Source: Cenococcum geophilum 1.58
Taxonomy: Eukaryota > Ascomycota > Dothideomycetes > Gloniales > Gloniaceae
NCBI GenBank assembly: GCA_001692895.1
Contig: KV748200.1
Location: forward strand, 1,872,914 to 1,936,913
Direction of reading: 5' to 3'
DNA: 64,000 nucleotides
Made by a program: the position numbers and the translations under genes. Of this stretch, positions 45,880-57,893 are shown piece by piece; positions within the stretch are counted from its first letter, which is position 1, and the number at the start of each line of letters is the position of its first letter. The notes beneath the pieces are model-generated. The model searched no databases. It had not been told where the DNA came from and saw nothing but the letters and a program-made list of their open reading frames with translations.

Positions 45880-47200
45880 CACCTGGCCTAAAAAGACCTA
45901 AACCAACTAAAAGAACCCTAAAAAATACTTAGAGAATCCCCCTAAGATGCATACATTGTAGGGGAGGCACATATTAAACAACGGTGGTTCGCACTCACGC
46001 GCGTCTACTAGAACTACGCCTAGCAATAGCCCTCTATAATAAGAATAGGCGAATACTACACTATAAAGCGGAAAGACCTCTATTAAGAAGGCGTCTAATA
46101 AAATATAAAGCCTATTAGACGTGTTTAGTATCCGCAGTTATAGGGGAGTAACTATTAGCTATAATGAACTAATACAGCTAGTAAAATGGCTCCGCTAGTT
46201 TAGCGAACCTTAGGCGCCCCTCTAATAAACCCTTAATTAAATCCTCTAACGGCTAAGCAAAATTAAAAATAAATAAAACCCCTTCTTACCGGCGAACCGC
46301 ACCTAGGCCGCTATAGCTGCGCTTCTATAGTATAGGAAACCTACCCCCCTAAAGATAATATCTGGGTATATAATTATAATATAACTAAATATAGAAAAAG
46401 TAGAGGGGCTTAGGGGATAATTAGAAATAAAAGTCCTTATAAAGATTTATAAAGAGGTCTATAACGCTATTATAGTCTAATACCTTAGGAGTGGAGATAT
46501 TAAAGTTACCTTAAAGAACTAATAGGTAAAGGAATAAGCCGTAAGGGTAGGGGACAGCCTAGGAGAACGTATTAGTATAAAAGTACTCTGTAAAGATTAC
46601 CTAGTTAAAGTTCTAGCGGTTCCCCTAAGCCTTAGGGTAGAAAAGGGACACTAGGCGGATAATACAGTAACTATATATAAGATAGTAAAACAAACGGAAC
46701 GCCTTATACTAGGACTTAAGATTACCTAAATCTAATAGCTTTAATAGGAAAATGTAAATTAAGTATATAATGAAAATAATAAAAGAATATAAGAGTTACT
46801 AGAGACTTACTAGGGAGATACTAGTTAAATATATAGCTCCCTTATTATTAGTATATATATACTAGGAATGCAAAAACTCCTTATCTAAAAAGGTATTATT
46901 ATAAATCGCCTTATATATAATATAAGGCTTTATAACCACAGACTCCGCCTAAAATAATGCTATTACTATATATAATAGGGACACACCTAATCTATATACG
47001 CAGTATAGGTGTGCTACGGCTACTGTATAGGCCCCTATAATATAAGATACTGCTTAAATTAAGACTAAATAAAATGCGTAAACTGCTACTAAAGTATATA
47101 TAAGGCGTAGGAGAGAGAAGACTATACTAGGTTATATAAATGGAAATAATAGGCGATAAGCTAGGGGGGTGTAGGTGCCTTTCTAGCGTTTCCTACCTTT
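45880..47200 (+). pseudogene. LINE ORF1 (Gag-like, CCHC knuckles), RIP-damaged
   Basis: The clearest part is at about 46960-47100. There a chain of Cys/His motifs reads CYYYI..GHT, then VCYGYCIGPYNIRYC, then KCVNCY, matching the two to three CCHC knuckles of Tad1-type ORF1 with some Cys codons mutated. Upstream sequence (45900-46900) is basic and hard to align. ORF1 binds element RNA in active LINEs. Confidence 0.65.
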
Positions 47201-47599
47201 AATACTAGGGGGCTAGGCTAGTTATCCCAAGCCTTAATAGGCTAGAAGTGACGCTGTGCGATATTACTAGACTATATAGGGATATAAGGGAGAGGACGCC
47301 CTATAGGATGACCCTTATAGATAGCTATAGCAAGCTTAAGACTAGAATAATTAAGAATTAGACTTAACGCGGCAAATATAACATTTATAGCCAACTCTTA
47401 AAGGGTATATAGCTAACTAGTAAGAATAAGGGAAGAACTAGAGATAATAACAGATTTAGATATAAAAGCGCTAGTAGGAATATAAGATACGGAAATAGAA
47501 AGCTCTATATAAAATAAGTAGTAACTAGGGTATAAATATAAGAGATAGAAGTTTTAAATATCCTGAAAAAAGTAGAAATAAAAGAAGTAAGAAATAAAG

Positions 47600-50500
47600 G
47601 AGAGGCGAAGGACCCTTACCGGGGGTCCGCCACCTATCCATTATATAGTATAACTACGGCAATATAAACCACCGTCTTGTAAGGCTATTACTAGACAGCC
47701 TAAACCTAAAGAAATACTATATCCTTACTATATAAGAGCCGTATTATAATGCCTATATATAANTAACATACTGCCCCTAAGGATTTCAGCTCCTATATAA
47801 ACCAAAAGTAGCTATACGCGTGTGCTTTATAATTAGTAAGACTATTAGCCTATTCTTATAGTTATAGCAGGGAGTTAACCTAGATATTATAGTTATAATA
47901 ATCTAGATATATAGGGGACCGATATAGATTATTAATATATATAACCCTAGGGTCGAAGGGGTCCTATAAATAAAGAATATTATATTAGTAATAAGCTTAC
48001 TAGAAACCAAAGGTATAAAGTTTATCCTACTAGAAGATATAAACCTCCACTACCTATGGTAGGGGGGCATCTATATTGCTGCTAAATAATAGATAAAGTG
48101 CCTACTAAGAGCTATAGATATCTAGGGCTACCCCCCTAGGAGTAATTATATAGCAACAAGGCATTGCTAAAAGTATAATTAACCTTATATTTATAGACGA
48201 AGGCCTATACTAGAGACTTAAAAGGTATAACCCTAAAGAAGAATAGGTACTCGCTTTAGACTATATTCCTATCTAGATATAGCTAGATCTAGATATTAAG
48301 GCGTAACTAAATATTAAAAGATATGCGATAAGAAAGCTTAAGATAAACAGCTTCCTTAATATAGTTAAACAATAACTTTAAGACCTAGAAGAAATCTATC
48401 TAATACTAAATAAGTGAGGCTTATAGGCTACCTCTAAGGAAATTAACCAAAGACTAGAAAGGATTTAGGCGGCAATTAAAAACGGGCTAAAAGAGTACTG
48501 CCTGGTCTTAAAACTGGGCCCCTATACGCGACACGTATAGTCTATATAATGCGCAGTTCTTATTACTAGCTAACGGTAAGTAAGAAGAAAATATATAAGC
48601 AGCTATAACCCTAAAGACGAGAGATAATACAAAGACATAAGAAATTAGTTAAAGAATACCCTAAAAAAAGAGGTAAGGAATAACTAAAGACGGTTTATAA
48701 ATAAGTATACTTTTAACCTGAGCCTCCCCCATAATAAGGGCCTTTAGGCTATAATAAAATGGGTAAAGAAAAAGGCGGGGCGTTTAGCAGAAGACTTATA
48801 CTTACCGCCCCTATAAAGAGCAGGGGAATTATAGGCCACTAATAATAATGATAAGAAGGTAAGGATCCTTATAAAAAGGTTCTTCCCCTAACTAGCTCTA
48901 GCAGACCTTAGTAATATTATAGGTAAAGTACTAGTAACCTACCTGCGGGTTAACAGCGATATAATAATAGAGGAAATAGCCAGAACTATTAGCCGCCTTT
49001 TAAATAATATAGTATTAGGATTAGATAGGATTCTAAATAAGGCCTTAAAGACCTATAGATTACTTATAGCATCCTAGCTTATAGATATAGCTAGAGTATG
49101 CTTTACTATAGGCTACTACCTATAACTTAGAAGATCTATAACGACGGCTATTTTATAAAAAAAAAGGTAAAGCAGATTACTTAATCCCAAAAAGCTACCG
49201 CCCTATTGCCTTAGAAAACACCCTTAGTAAGATNTTAGAAAGGGTAATAGCGGNNNNTATAGNAGANACGGNNNAGGAATANGCCCTACTACTATAAAGC
49301 TAAATAGGGGCAAGAAAGAACCGCTTAACACTATTAGCACTTACGCTACTCGCTACTACTATTAAATCTATATAGGCGATGCGAAGGGACTTTATAGTAT
49401 TAATACTTAGCCTAGATATTAGTGGCGCCTATAATAACGTACCCTATAAGCGTCTTCTATATATCCTTAGGGTAAAAGGCTTCCTAGAATAGATTATATA
49501 ATTTGTTTAAGGGTTTATAGGTTAGAAAGAAATATTATTAGTCTTTAGCGGATACTAGAGCCCCCCTATTACAGTTATAATAGAAATACTATAAGGATTA
49601 CCCCTCTTACCTATACTCTTTCTCTTCTTTATAAGCAACCTACTTAACTCCTTTAAAGAAGGGGCGACTTAGGGGATAGGGTTTATTAATAAATAAACCT
49701 AATTATATACGGGCCAACAGCCGTAAAGAATTGCAGAACACTAGAGAAACCTTATAACACCTATATAGAATAGGTAAGACAATATAGAGTATAATTCTTA
49801 CTAGAGAAATACTAGCTGATCCATTTTATAAGAAAACGCAACCAATCTACAGATTTTTAGTATATAATTCGCATTTAAGGCTTTAGGGGTTAACTAGTTT
49901 AGGGCCTAAGGGTATTAGGAGTATAGGTAGATAGCAAGCTCTAGTAGAACGTATATACGGTATAAGCGGCCCGTAAGGGCTAAGTATAGTATATCGTATT
50001 ATCTAGGATCGTTAATTCTATATAGGGTCCATGCTTCTAGAGGTTACGCCTACTATATATAGCAGTTATCCGGCCAACCATAATATATAGGTCCAGTATT
50101 TGGGCCATTAAAGAATCTAAAAAAGGCCCCCCTAAATCGCTCCTTAAACCACTCTAAAAGGTCTAAATAGCTTACCTTTAAAGTATAATAGGCGGATATA
50201 AGCGAACGGCTACAGTACTACTTAAGAAGGAAGCCAATATTCCCCCCTTATAACTATATATTAAAGCTACTATAATATAAAGGGCATAAAATAAACGCAA
50301 CTCTAATATTATAAAGTATATTAAGACATGCCTAAATAAACTATAGAGGGACCCTTAGGCTAGGGTGCCCTATAGGAGAATAAACCAATAACCCTAAAGT
50401 AGGGAAGATATATTAAAGAAACAGGTAAAGAAAGCAGAAGAAGAATGGTGNCGCTTTAGGGCCTAGGCCTATATAGAGGAGGAAGGGAAACGCGTAAGAG

Positions 50501-50850
50501 GCCAGTAAAGATAATAGTAAGAGAGAGAAAGGAGCTAAAGTAGAGCATAAAAGAATGTCGGGAAACCATCTACCGTAATGCAATACTGGCTGGACTAACG
50601 CTAAAAAGGCGTATAGGAGTTAAAGGTATAGAGGCTAACTAAAGCAGAAGGAACCTAAGCTGTAGTATAGTTAACGCTATAGGGGGTAAACACTCTAGGG
50701 CTCTAAGAAGGCCTAACAAAGGCAAAAAATATAATGGCAATACTCCTAAGAATAGGAATAATAGGACTAAAAGACTGGCTCTACTAGGTGGGTGTTCTAG
50801 TAGGTAGCCTAAGATGCAAATGCAGGGGTCTTAATGATATTTATATCCAT
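47600..50850 (+). pseudogene. LINE ORF2 (endonuclease and reverse transcriptase), RIP-damaged
   Basis: The AP-type endonuclease spans about 47640-48320 (IQEPYYN near the start, NIYNP in the middle). RT spans about 48900-49760, with GLPLLPILFLFFISNLL at 49595-49645, the usual G-x-P-L-S-P-x-L-F motif. The catalytic F/YxDD box after it reads GFINKQ, so both Asp are lost. The C-terminus shows CKCRG near 50814-50828. Ambiguous bases occur at 47763, 49233-49282 and 50451. Stops are TAA/TAG. Confidence 0.72.
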
Positions 50851-53531
50851 TGCTTCTTAACGATATATTCATTTATAAGCAATAATAACGATTGGATTTT
50901 TTAAGATCCTTATAAATGAATATCTATAAGCTTATGAATATATATAGGAAAGTTGAAGCCTCGTGGTGTAGTAAAAGGATGCTAAGGTATATACGCAGTA
51001 TTAATTGTACGCTCTATATTCTAATATATACGCAAGAGTAAAAATTTTAATACTTGCCCGCAGATGCTTCCTTATTACAATATTATTTAATTACCCCCCC
51101 CCCCTAATACCAACTATATGGCTTCCCCTACTTTAGAATCTCTTTTTATTAACTTTAATAGTAATTCTAATACTTAGTTTAAATTATCTAAGCTTAATAG
51201 TAAACTGTTTAAAGATCTAACCGCCAACGACAACTCTAACGCGTTATCCTCTACTAAATCCTTTACTAAATCCTCTGCTTAATCTCTTAACCAACCCTCT
51301 AAGAAACGAAAAGTTCGGGCTATAAATACTTGGGCTCTTATACGTAAGCCTACTGCGAACGAGCCGTATATAAACAGTAGTGGGAGGCAATATTGGTACT
51401 ATAGGTAATGCATATTTTGGCGTAATATAGTTACTACTAATATACGCGCTTACCTACTTAAGGCCCACGGTGTAGTTGTTAAGGAAGAGGACTTGGTTAT
51501 TAAGTAAGCTATAAGGCAAAGTCTTTAAAGCTTATTTTATAAGTAAGGGCAACTCTATATCTAGAAGCTTAAGAGGCAGAAGGAATAAATACTAAGAGAG
51601 AGCTTTAATCCTACAATAATACGCGACGCTCTTGTATAACTAATTATTGTTCGCAATCTACTATATAAGGCAGTAACTTGGCCGGAGCTTTAATCGCTTC
51701 TTCTCTTAGTAAACTACACCTGTAAGAAAGCGCTAATTAACTCTAGTAATACCGTACCCAAAATAATTAACGAGTCCTTCCTTTTTAATAAAGCGATCCT
51801 TAAGCAGAAGCTGCTTTCCTCTCTTACACTAATATACCTCTTAATTAACGCGTAGACATCGCCAAATTGGAAAACTTTTATCGCAATCTGCGCTTATTTT
51901 GTTAACAGTACGGGCGTACTAAGAAAGGCCTTACTTGCTCTACCCTACCTCCCTAGTAAATACGGCGGCGATAAATAGGTGGAAGTCCTTTGGCAAGTCC
52001 TTAAAGATTATAAACTACTTAGAAAGATTGGCTACTATGTAGGCGACAATTACGGCAGTAATAATAAGCTTCTATAAAGGCTTTCTATAAGACTTAAAAA
52101 AGAAAAAATAGAGGCCTAATACAACGCACAGCAATATTACATTTGCTGCTATAGGCACGTACTTAATATAGCCGTACAAGCTTTTTTCTTTTCTAAGGAT
52201 AAGGAAGCTGTTAACGCTACCTTTAAAGAAGCTTCCGAAGAGCTTAAAGTAGAGTTAGATCTTAAAGATAATCAGATTAAAGAGATTCTTACTAAAAGGT
52301 TTTAAAAAGGGAAGGCTAGCAAGTTCACTTATCGCGAGATTGGTCCTCTGGGCAAGATATACAACATCGTCGTGCATATTTAAAGCTCTACCGCTCACTA
52401 CAACCACTTTATCGCAATTGCTTTAAGGGCTATTCCTATAGATAATAATATGTGGTAAAACTTGTGGTACAATATAATTATAGTGGCTCTTAAATTAAAG
52501 GGCGCAATCAGCAAATACCAGGAGAAGTATCTTAAGAAGTTTAATAAGGAGGACGTCCTTAACGCAACTAATTAGTAGGCTCTTAAAAATATTAGAGACT
52601 TCCTCTAGCCCTTTAAGAGAGTTATAAAAGAAATAGAAGGCAATAAAGCCACCCTTAATAAGGTGCTTTTTACAATAGATTTTATAGTAGAGCACTTTAA
52701 ATCAGCTTTTTAAAAGTACGCCACTAATCGGAAGCTATATGACTGTATACGCTCTAGTTAGCATGCCTTTAATAAATACTACCTTAAAACCGACGAAGTA
52801 ACCGCGTACGGCGCAGCCTTACTATTAGCTCCTTACTAGAGGAAGGCTTACATTAATCGCAATTAGAGACTCGCTTAGAGGAAGCCTATAGTTAATATAG
52901 CTTAAAGGCTTTAGATAAAGGAGTATAAGGATAAGTATATAGCTGAGGAGGGAGAGGAAGCCACTAATTGTAATTCCGAGCTTAATAAGTACGATCTTTG
53001 GAGTAGGAAGCAGTTAAGTCTTAATTCAATTAAGGACGAATTCGATCACTTTATTAACGCCTTTCCTATGAATCTTCCTGCCGGTACGACTGCCCTTAAT
53101 TAGTGGCTTAATCCAAGCAATTGCGTGGCGTACCCATCGCTCTATTATATGGCGATAGATATTCTATCTATACTACCTATGTCGGCTAAGCTAGAGCGTA
53201 TTTTCTTAGGAGCGCAGCAAACGATTACTTGGCAGCGTATAAGGCTTAGGCTAGTCAATATTAAGCAATCGGAGTGCTTAAAGTCGTAGGTAAGAGGAGG
53301 AATTATATTAGGCTAGAGGAGAGAACAGCTAGTAAGGAATAAGGGGGGGGGTAAGAGCCTCTAGGAAGCTGTCGACCTTAATAAATAACTACAACACCAT
53401 GCCAAGACTAGTGATGTAGCTTATATAAGCTATATTACGAATATCCATTTATATCGCGATATTTTGGCTCCCTTAATGATAACGATTGATATTTGGTCAA
53501 AATATCAATCCATTCATTACTGAGACCGCTG
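50823..53531 (+). mobile_element. hAT-type DNA transposon, RIP-inactivated
   Basis: A complete hAT transposase frame lies inside. Candidate ends are CAGGGGTCTTA at 50823 and TGAGACCGCTG at 53521-53531 (complement CAGCGGTCTCA). They agree at 9 of 11 positions and start with CAG, as many hAT ends do. The expected 8-bp target duplication is not found (TGCAAATG against ACGTTATA), so the limits are tentative. Subterminal copies of TATAAATGAATAT-type sequence occur on both sides. It abuts the LINE end. Confidence 0.72.
51118..53388 (+). pseudogene. hAT transposase, full-length frame with RIP-type stops
   Basis: 757 codons from ATG (51118) to TAA (53386-53388) with no frameshift I can detect: the total length is a multiple of three, and MWQNLW at 52450 stays in frame. 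The in-frame stops I read are TAG or TAA. The N-terminus is Ser/Asn-rich (residues 1-70). A BED-like region (about 80-130, with HGVVVKEEDL) is followed by the RNase H-like core. At the C-terminus is the hAT dimerisation domain (residues about 675-725: YYMAIDILSI, MSAKLERIFLGA, RIRLRLVNI). In active elements it cuts and pastes the transposon. The length is normal for a fungal hAT. Confidence 0.88.
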
Positions 53532-53599
53532 ACGTTATATAAAGCCTACGTAAGTAGAACCTTGTCCTTATAACAAGATAAAGTTAGGATCCTTGCTAG

Positions 53600-53929
53600 C
53601 TCCAGTTATTCTATAGGTCTTTTTTAAATGAGATGCAATTAATAAGGTAGAGAGTGCATTAAAGAGCTAGGTACCGTAAGCCTTTTTTTAATGGCAGCGC
53701 TTACAGAGCTAGAGCTTCTCGTAGCCCTTTGCTTATAGATTAGCTCCATACTAATAAACCTAAGAAATCTTTGCCTTTGTATTTAGGACCCGTTTATTGC
53801 GTAAGCGATACTGTATATCCTAAAGAAGCTGGCTACGGTATCTAAGAGTATTGTATTAAATGTCAAAAACGTAGGCGTGTGAGGTTTGAGTGGGCTGAGA
53901 TGTTTCTAAGGTAGTCTTAAGTAAATCAG
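53600..53929 (+). pseudogene. Unrecognised RIP-damaged reading frame
   Basis: One plus-strand frame of about 105 codons carries only four or five stops, all TAG/TAA. It contains PKKSLPLYLGPVYCVSDTVY and, later, EYCIKCQKRRRVRFEWAEMF, ending at TAA 53927-53929. The two close cysteines (C-x-x-C) followed by a basic run suggest a small zinc or nucleic-acid binding peptide. I do not recognise the family. It lies just right of the hAT element and could be a second frame of some transposon or a relic of a host gene. Function unknown. Confidence 0.5.
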
Positions 53930-55165
53930 AATTAGATAACTGAGAAATTTCGTTAATATCCGAACTTATATTACCCTTTAAAGTTAATGGGGTTATTATA
54001 TAATAAGATAATAGTGGGTAATCTGAAAAATTTTAAACCGGATAAATTATTAACCAAGACCATTAATTAGTCATTAAATATCTGACCTCGGTTCAAATAT
54101 TTGATTGGCTTGACTAATATCTGATCTCGTATTTGATTGATTGGACTGACGCTTAGACTGATTGAACTTCCAATTAAATCCGTTGACTGTTGGCAGCACT
54201 GTGCTCTCTATAAGTAGGGGCCTATAAATAGTAGTAAAATAGCTTATAAGCTAAGAAATCCTTTAGTAGTTCTAAATAGTATATAAGATTTAATAGGAAG
54301 ACACTAAAGAATACGCCCTATTATAGCCCCTTAATAACTAAACACCTCCTACCTAGCTATAGGCGGCCTACTAGTAACTATTTCCCCCTAAATCTTTTAA
54401 TATATCTAAAAAGTATAGTATCTAAGGCGGACTAAAAGATATAAAGATATACTAGCTAGGTAAATGCGGAGGGCGTAAAACTAACTAAAATAAAATACTT
54501 ACATTGTTCCCCTTATGGGGCTTTTTCCTATATGGAAAGATAGTAGCCTATATAGACCTAAAAAGGGACTAAATTGGGCAATAAATAGAATTTCTAATAA
54601 ATTATAGCATAAATAAAATTTATTAAATTTTAAGTTATAATAACTACTTCAATACTATTAATTACACAATAATTTTAATTTAGAATTTATATAAAGCTTG
54701 CAGATTTTTATATAATTTTTTTTATTAATATACTAAGAGAGTTAGTAAATTACTTTCCTAATTAGGATGGTGCGAGAACTTTAGTTAGCGACCTCTGTAG
54801 CTACTGGAAATTAGCTAATAGTAGTAGGGTCTTTAAAAGGAAGCAACCCCTACTAGGCTTTTAGTAGATAGATATTAGAAAGCAAAATAATAGAAATAAA
54901 TTATAAATAGGATAGGGATAGGCGTTAGATTTCTTATAGTCTTTTCTATTTCTATATTACCTAATAGTTGCTAGCAACTTAAGATTTTACTAAAGAGCTA
55001 TAAACCCCTAGCTTAAAGGTTTATAAACTACTAGGAGATAGCTACTAGTACATATTAAGCTAACTAGAAAGGATTTATGTATATAAAACTATACTGCTAA
55101 GCCTAGAGGCTGCATGCGTTGTATTATACATAGTATAATACAATGAATATAAATTTTTAAAAAAA
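53930..55165. other. AT-rich stretch between repeats and the transporter gene
   Basis: No frame and no LTR pair. From 54040 to 54170 short repeats of TATCTGA, TTTGATTG and GACTGA occur. From 54550 on it is very AT-rich. The change to GC-rich coding DNA is abrupt at about 55165. Confidence 0.55.
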
Positions 55166-55179
55166 GGAGTGCTCTTCCA

Positions 55180-56828
55180 TTACTTCGACGCCTTTAGCCT
55201 CTTCCACTCCATTTTAAGACAGCAGATGCAGCACAGACAGCTAAGAACTGTGGGAAGGATAAACGTCTTCTGCAACGCTACGCCATACGCACTTCGCACG
55301 ATGCTCACAAGTGGCTCAGGTACTGCGTTCGCCACGTTCGTCGGACCCGCTCTAAACACCACGCCCGCGTCCACGTTCGGGATGCCGTCTAACTTGCCAA
55401 TAAGCACACCGCCAAACACGGCCTGTGCGGCCACGATGCCGAGGATGGTACCAAGGCAGTTTAGGAAAGAGACTAGTGCGCTGCCCAACACCATCTCTGA
55501 GCTCGGCAGGCTAAACTGCACCGATGTGTACGGGATCTGGTGACTGATGCCGGCGCCAAGACCAGCGATGAATTGAAAGGCGATGATATTCGCTTTCGGC
55601 GTGGACACAGAGAAAGTAGCCAGCAGCCCGGAGCCGACAGCGGAGAGGATGGCGCCAAAGTACATGAATGGAACGTAGTGGCCCAGCCACGAGATCAGAA
55701 AGCCGCTGATGAGCGGGCTGAACATGAGGGAGACGAGGAAGGGGAGGTTCTCGATCCCGGAGGTCTGCGCGGAGGTGCCCAGGACAGCTTGGAAGTAGAA
55801 GGGGAGGTAGTAGATGCCAACTCCGATGACCATTGCGATGAGCAGCATGAATGCCGCGCTCGAGAAGACGGTACGCTGTGCGAGTATGCGGTAGGGGATG
55901 GCAGCTTTGTCGCCGAGGTAGTACTGGTAGTAGAGATACCCAGCGAGTACAACACCGGCGCCAACGAGGCAGCCCAGCACGTGGGGGTCTGTCCACACGT
56001 AGACGGGCCCGGCCCATTGGAGGGCGAGGAGGAGCATGGTAAAGCTGCCGAGAAGGAGGACGATGCTGAGATAATTGATTTTGGCGAGCTTGGCCTTGAG
56101 AGGGAGGGTGGTTTCGCTGCGCTTGGGCAGGTCGCGGAAGAAGATGGTCATTAGCATGATGGCTATGAAACCGATGGGGAGATTGACCCAGAAGCAGAAG
56201 CGCCACGTCAGATACGAGTTTGTGAAGACACCACCGAGTAAGGGGCCTGCGACAGACGCGGCGCCGTCCAGGCTGGACACGATGGAGATGTAGATGGGGC
56301 GCTTGTTGACCGGTACGACGTAGCCGACGAGGACCACTGTGCCGATGTAGAGGCCACCACCGCCGACTCCGGTTATCAAGCGGCCGAGGATGAGGGCGGT
56401 GGATGAGGGAGCGAGGGCACAGACGATGGACCCGGCTTCGAAGAAGAGGACGGAAAGCATGTAGATGTATTTGACTGAGAAATAGGTATAGATTTGACCA
56501 AAGGCGGGCTGCATAGCCATGCTGGTAAGGAAGTATCCACTGCTATACCAGGCGGCATCTTCGAGGCTGTTGAAGTCAGTGGTGATGCGCGGGACTGCTT
56601 GAGCTATAGCATTGTCAGTACGTAACTAGACCGTATCTGAGGGTTTTCAAACATACCCAGGATGTAGTGATCCAGTGCCACGAGAAAGACAACTGTCATC
56701 ATGCCAATGGTGACCATCACTAGCGGAAAGCCGCCCATGACGGCGGCCGCATCGTCGTCCCCACCTTCCTCCTTCTCATTAAGCTTTTCCTGTAGGGATT
56801 CTGGGTCTTGAGGAATATCAAAGGCCAT
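55180..56828 (-). CDS. MFS transporter, DHA2 (14-TM drug:H+ antiporter) type, two exons
   Basis: Predicted integral membrane transporter of the major facilitator superfamily, 531 aa. Exon 1 is 56828-56657 and exon 2 is 56603-55180, joined across a 53-bp intron. The N-terminus (1-32) is acidic and cytosolic. The first helix ends VALDHYIL, where DHA2 proteins usually have LDRTIIATA. GRLITGVGGGG is at 131-141. Antiporter motif C, AGPLLGG, is at 176-182, and WRFCFWVNLPIG, a DHA2 signature, at 191-202. About a dozen further hydrophobic segments run to a short basic tail (ends KASK). Length and motifs fit fungal toxin or drug efflux pumps of the plasma membrane; the substrate cannot be read from sequence. 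The gene is GC-rich with no stop or RIP trace, in sharp contrast to its flanks. No partner genes are adjacent. The ATG at 56828 gives a normal short N-terminus. Confidence 0.92.
56604..56656 (-). other. Intron of the MFS gene
   Basis: 53 bp on the minus strand. Donor GTATGT, branch-like TACTGAC 16 bases before the acceptor, acceptor GCTATAG. Splicing joins ATCCTGG to CTCAAGCA and restores the conserved ILAQAVPRIT segment. Without splicing the frame ends at the TAG of the acceptor. Size and signals are typical of filamentous ascomycetes. Confidence 0.9.
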
Positions 56829-57205
56829 GTTGAGGGCAACTTAAAGGTCTAGAGATCCGCGGTTAGGATTTGATTTAAAATGGCTTTCATGATCAGGCTC
56901 AAGGACAACCCGAGGTAGATAGGACGTCCTGCATACAACTAGAGGCATTTAAAAGCGAACTCAGTATCCGGAAGAGCAAGAGCTGCATATACTATCCACA
57001 CACAATCGGACTCTGCACGCTTCGTTTTATCGCTCTAGAATGGAGGGTTTATCGATTAGCGCCCGAGCTGCCTTCGAAGTGCACATCGCTACAGTAATGA
57101 GCACAATCCTGGCCACTTTAATAGCCAAACTTGCACGACGAATATAGCGAATACGGCTATAGGGTATTAGAGCGATTTTTCTAGCAATCTACCTGCTACA
57201 ACACC
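56829..57205 (-). promoter_or_regulatory. Upstream region of the MFS gene
   Basis: 377 bp between the start codon and the next LTR, with normal composition and no RIP bias. A CCGCGG palindrome at 56857-56862 (30-35 bp upstream of the ATG) could be a site for a zinc-cluster regulator; that is only a motif match. No clear TATA box. The whole promoter must lie here or extend into the transposon. Confidence 0.5.
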
Positions 57206-57405
57206 TGTGACGGCGCTAGGCGCGTCACCTGCCAAATTCTGCCTACCCTACAATTGGCTCGCTTACTACTAGCGCCTTAGCGGTTGACCTATATATTTTT
57301 TTACATCGGCCCTAGCGACCCCTTTTCCTTCACCTTAGCTTAGTATTTTCGTAATATAGCATTTGTTTAAGCTTCGATTTAGAGGCATTTATTTAAGCCG
57401 TAATA
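57206..57405 (+). repeat. 5' LTR of the second B-type gypsy
   Basis: About 200 bp, TGTGACGGCGC...GCCGTAATA. It keeps more CA/TG than the LTRs of gypsy B and holds a good copy of block P3 (about 57252-57279) and CCAAATTCTGCC. Its left edge borders the un-mutated DNA upstream of the MFS gene. Confidence 0.85.
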
Positions 57406-57690
57406 TTATACTAAACTCCCTCTATATTGCCTAGGAAGGCCGTAAAAATATCTCATTCTAAAAAGACCTTTATCTATAACAACGCGTTAACGCGTTATAC
57501 TTAGATACTAAAAGTCACTTACCCTATACTATATAGGAAGGCCCTAATAATATCTTACTTTGTAGGCTAGACTATATTTAGCCTATAGCCCTAAAAGAAC
57601 CCCAGAATTAAAACTAAATTATAATAGTTTAACAAACCTTAGAAAGCTAATAATAGTACCTAAAGTAAGCTTATTAAAGAGAACTGCCTC

Positions 57691-57893
57691 TATTAGTTAC
57701 ACAAGGGGGATATTACGTAGCTACGGTTCGTAGAGAGTATGATAATTGTTATTTCTTATATTTATAGATAGGGGTAAGGGTTGAGGAACTTAAGGTTCCT
57801 CGCTATGGTAGTACCGCGGCAACACATGACGGCAACTTGCCTTATGTGACGGCAATTTGCCTTATATAGCGGCAATTTACCCTATTCCCAATA
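57691..57893 (-). repeat. Left LTR of copia A3 (3' LTR)
   Basis: 203 bp, with three 20-bp GGCAAGTTGCC-type units and the CTTAAG hairpin (arms GAGGAAC/GTTCCTC). Confidence 0.92.

Larger units (their letters stand above)
45860..50850 (+). mobile_element. LINE (non-LTR) retrotransposon, Tad1-like
   Basis: No LTRs. ORF1 with zinc knuckles is followed by ORF2 with an endonuclease and an RT, and ends near 50850 in a C-x-C motif (LRCKCRG), which resembles the cysteine-rich ORF2 tail of fungal Tad1-type LINEs. The 3' UTR and poly(A) are missing because the hAT element follows directly. Both ends are approximate. RIP is strong. Confidence 0.72.

Noticed and set aside
50955-51040. tRNA- or SINE-like stretch (TCGTGGTGTAGT...)
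   Set aside because: The start resembles a tRNA A-box, but no matching B-box or foldable acceptor stem follows. It lies in the leader of the hAT element.
55511-56293. Several open frames overlapping the MFS gene in other frames and on the plus strand
   Set aside because: They are shadows produced by the GC-rich coding sequence. They carry no domain and are biased in composition (Arg, Pro, Ser or Glu rich).
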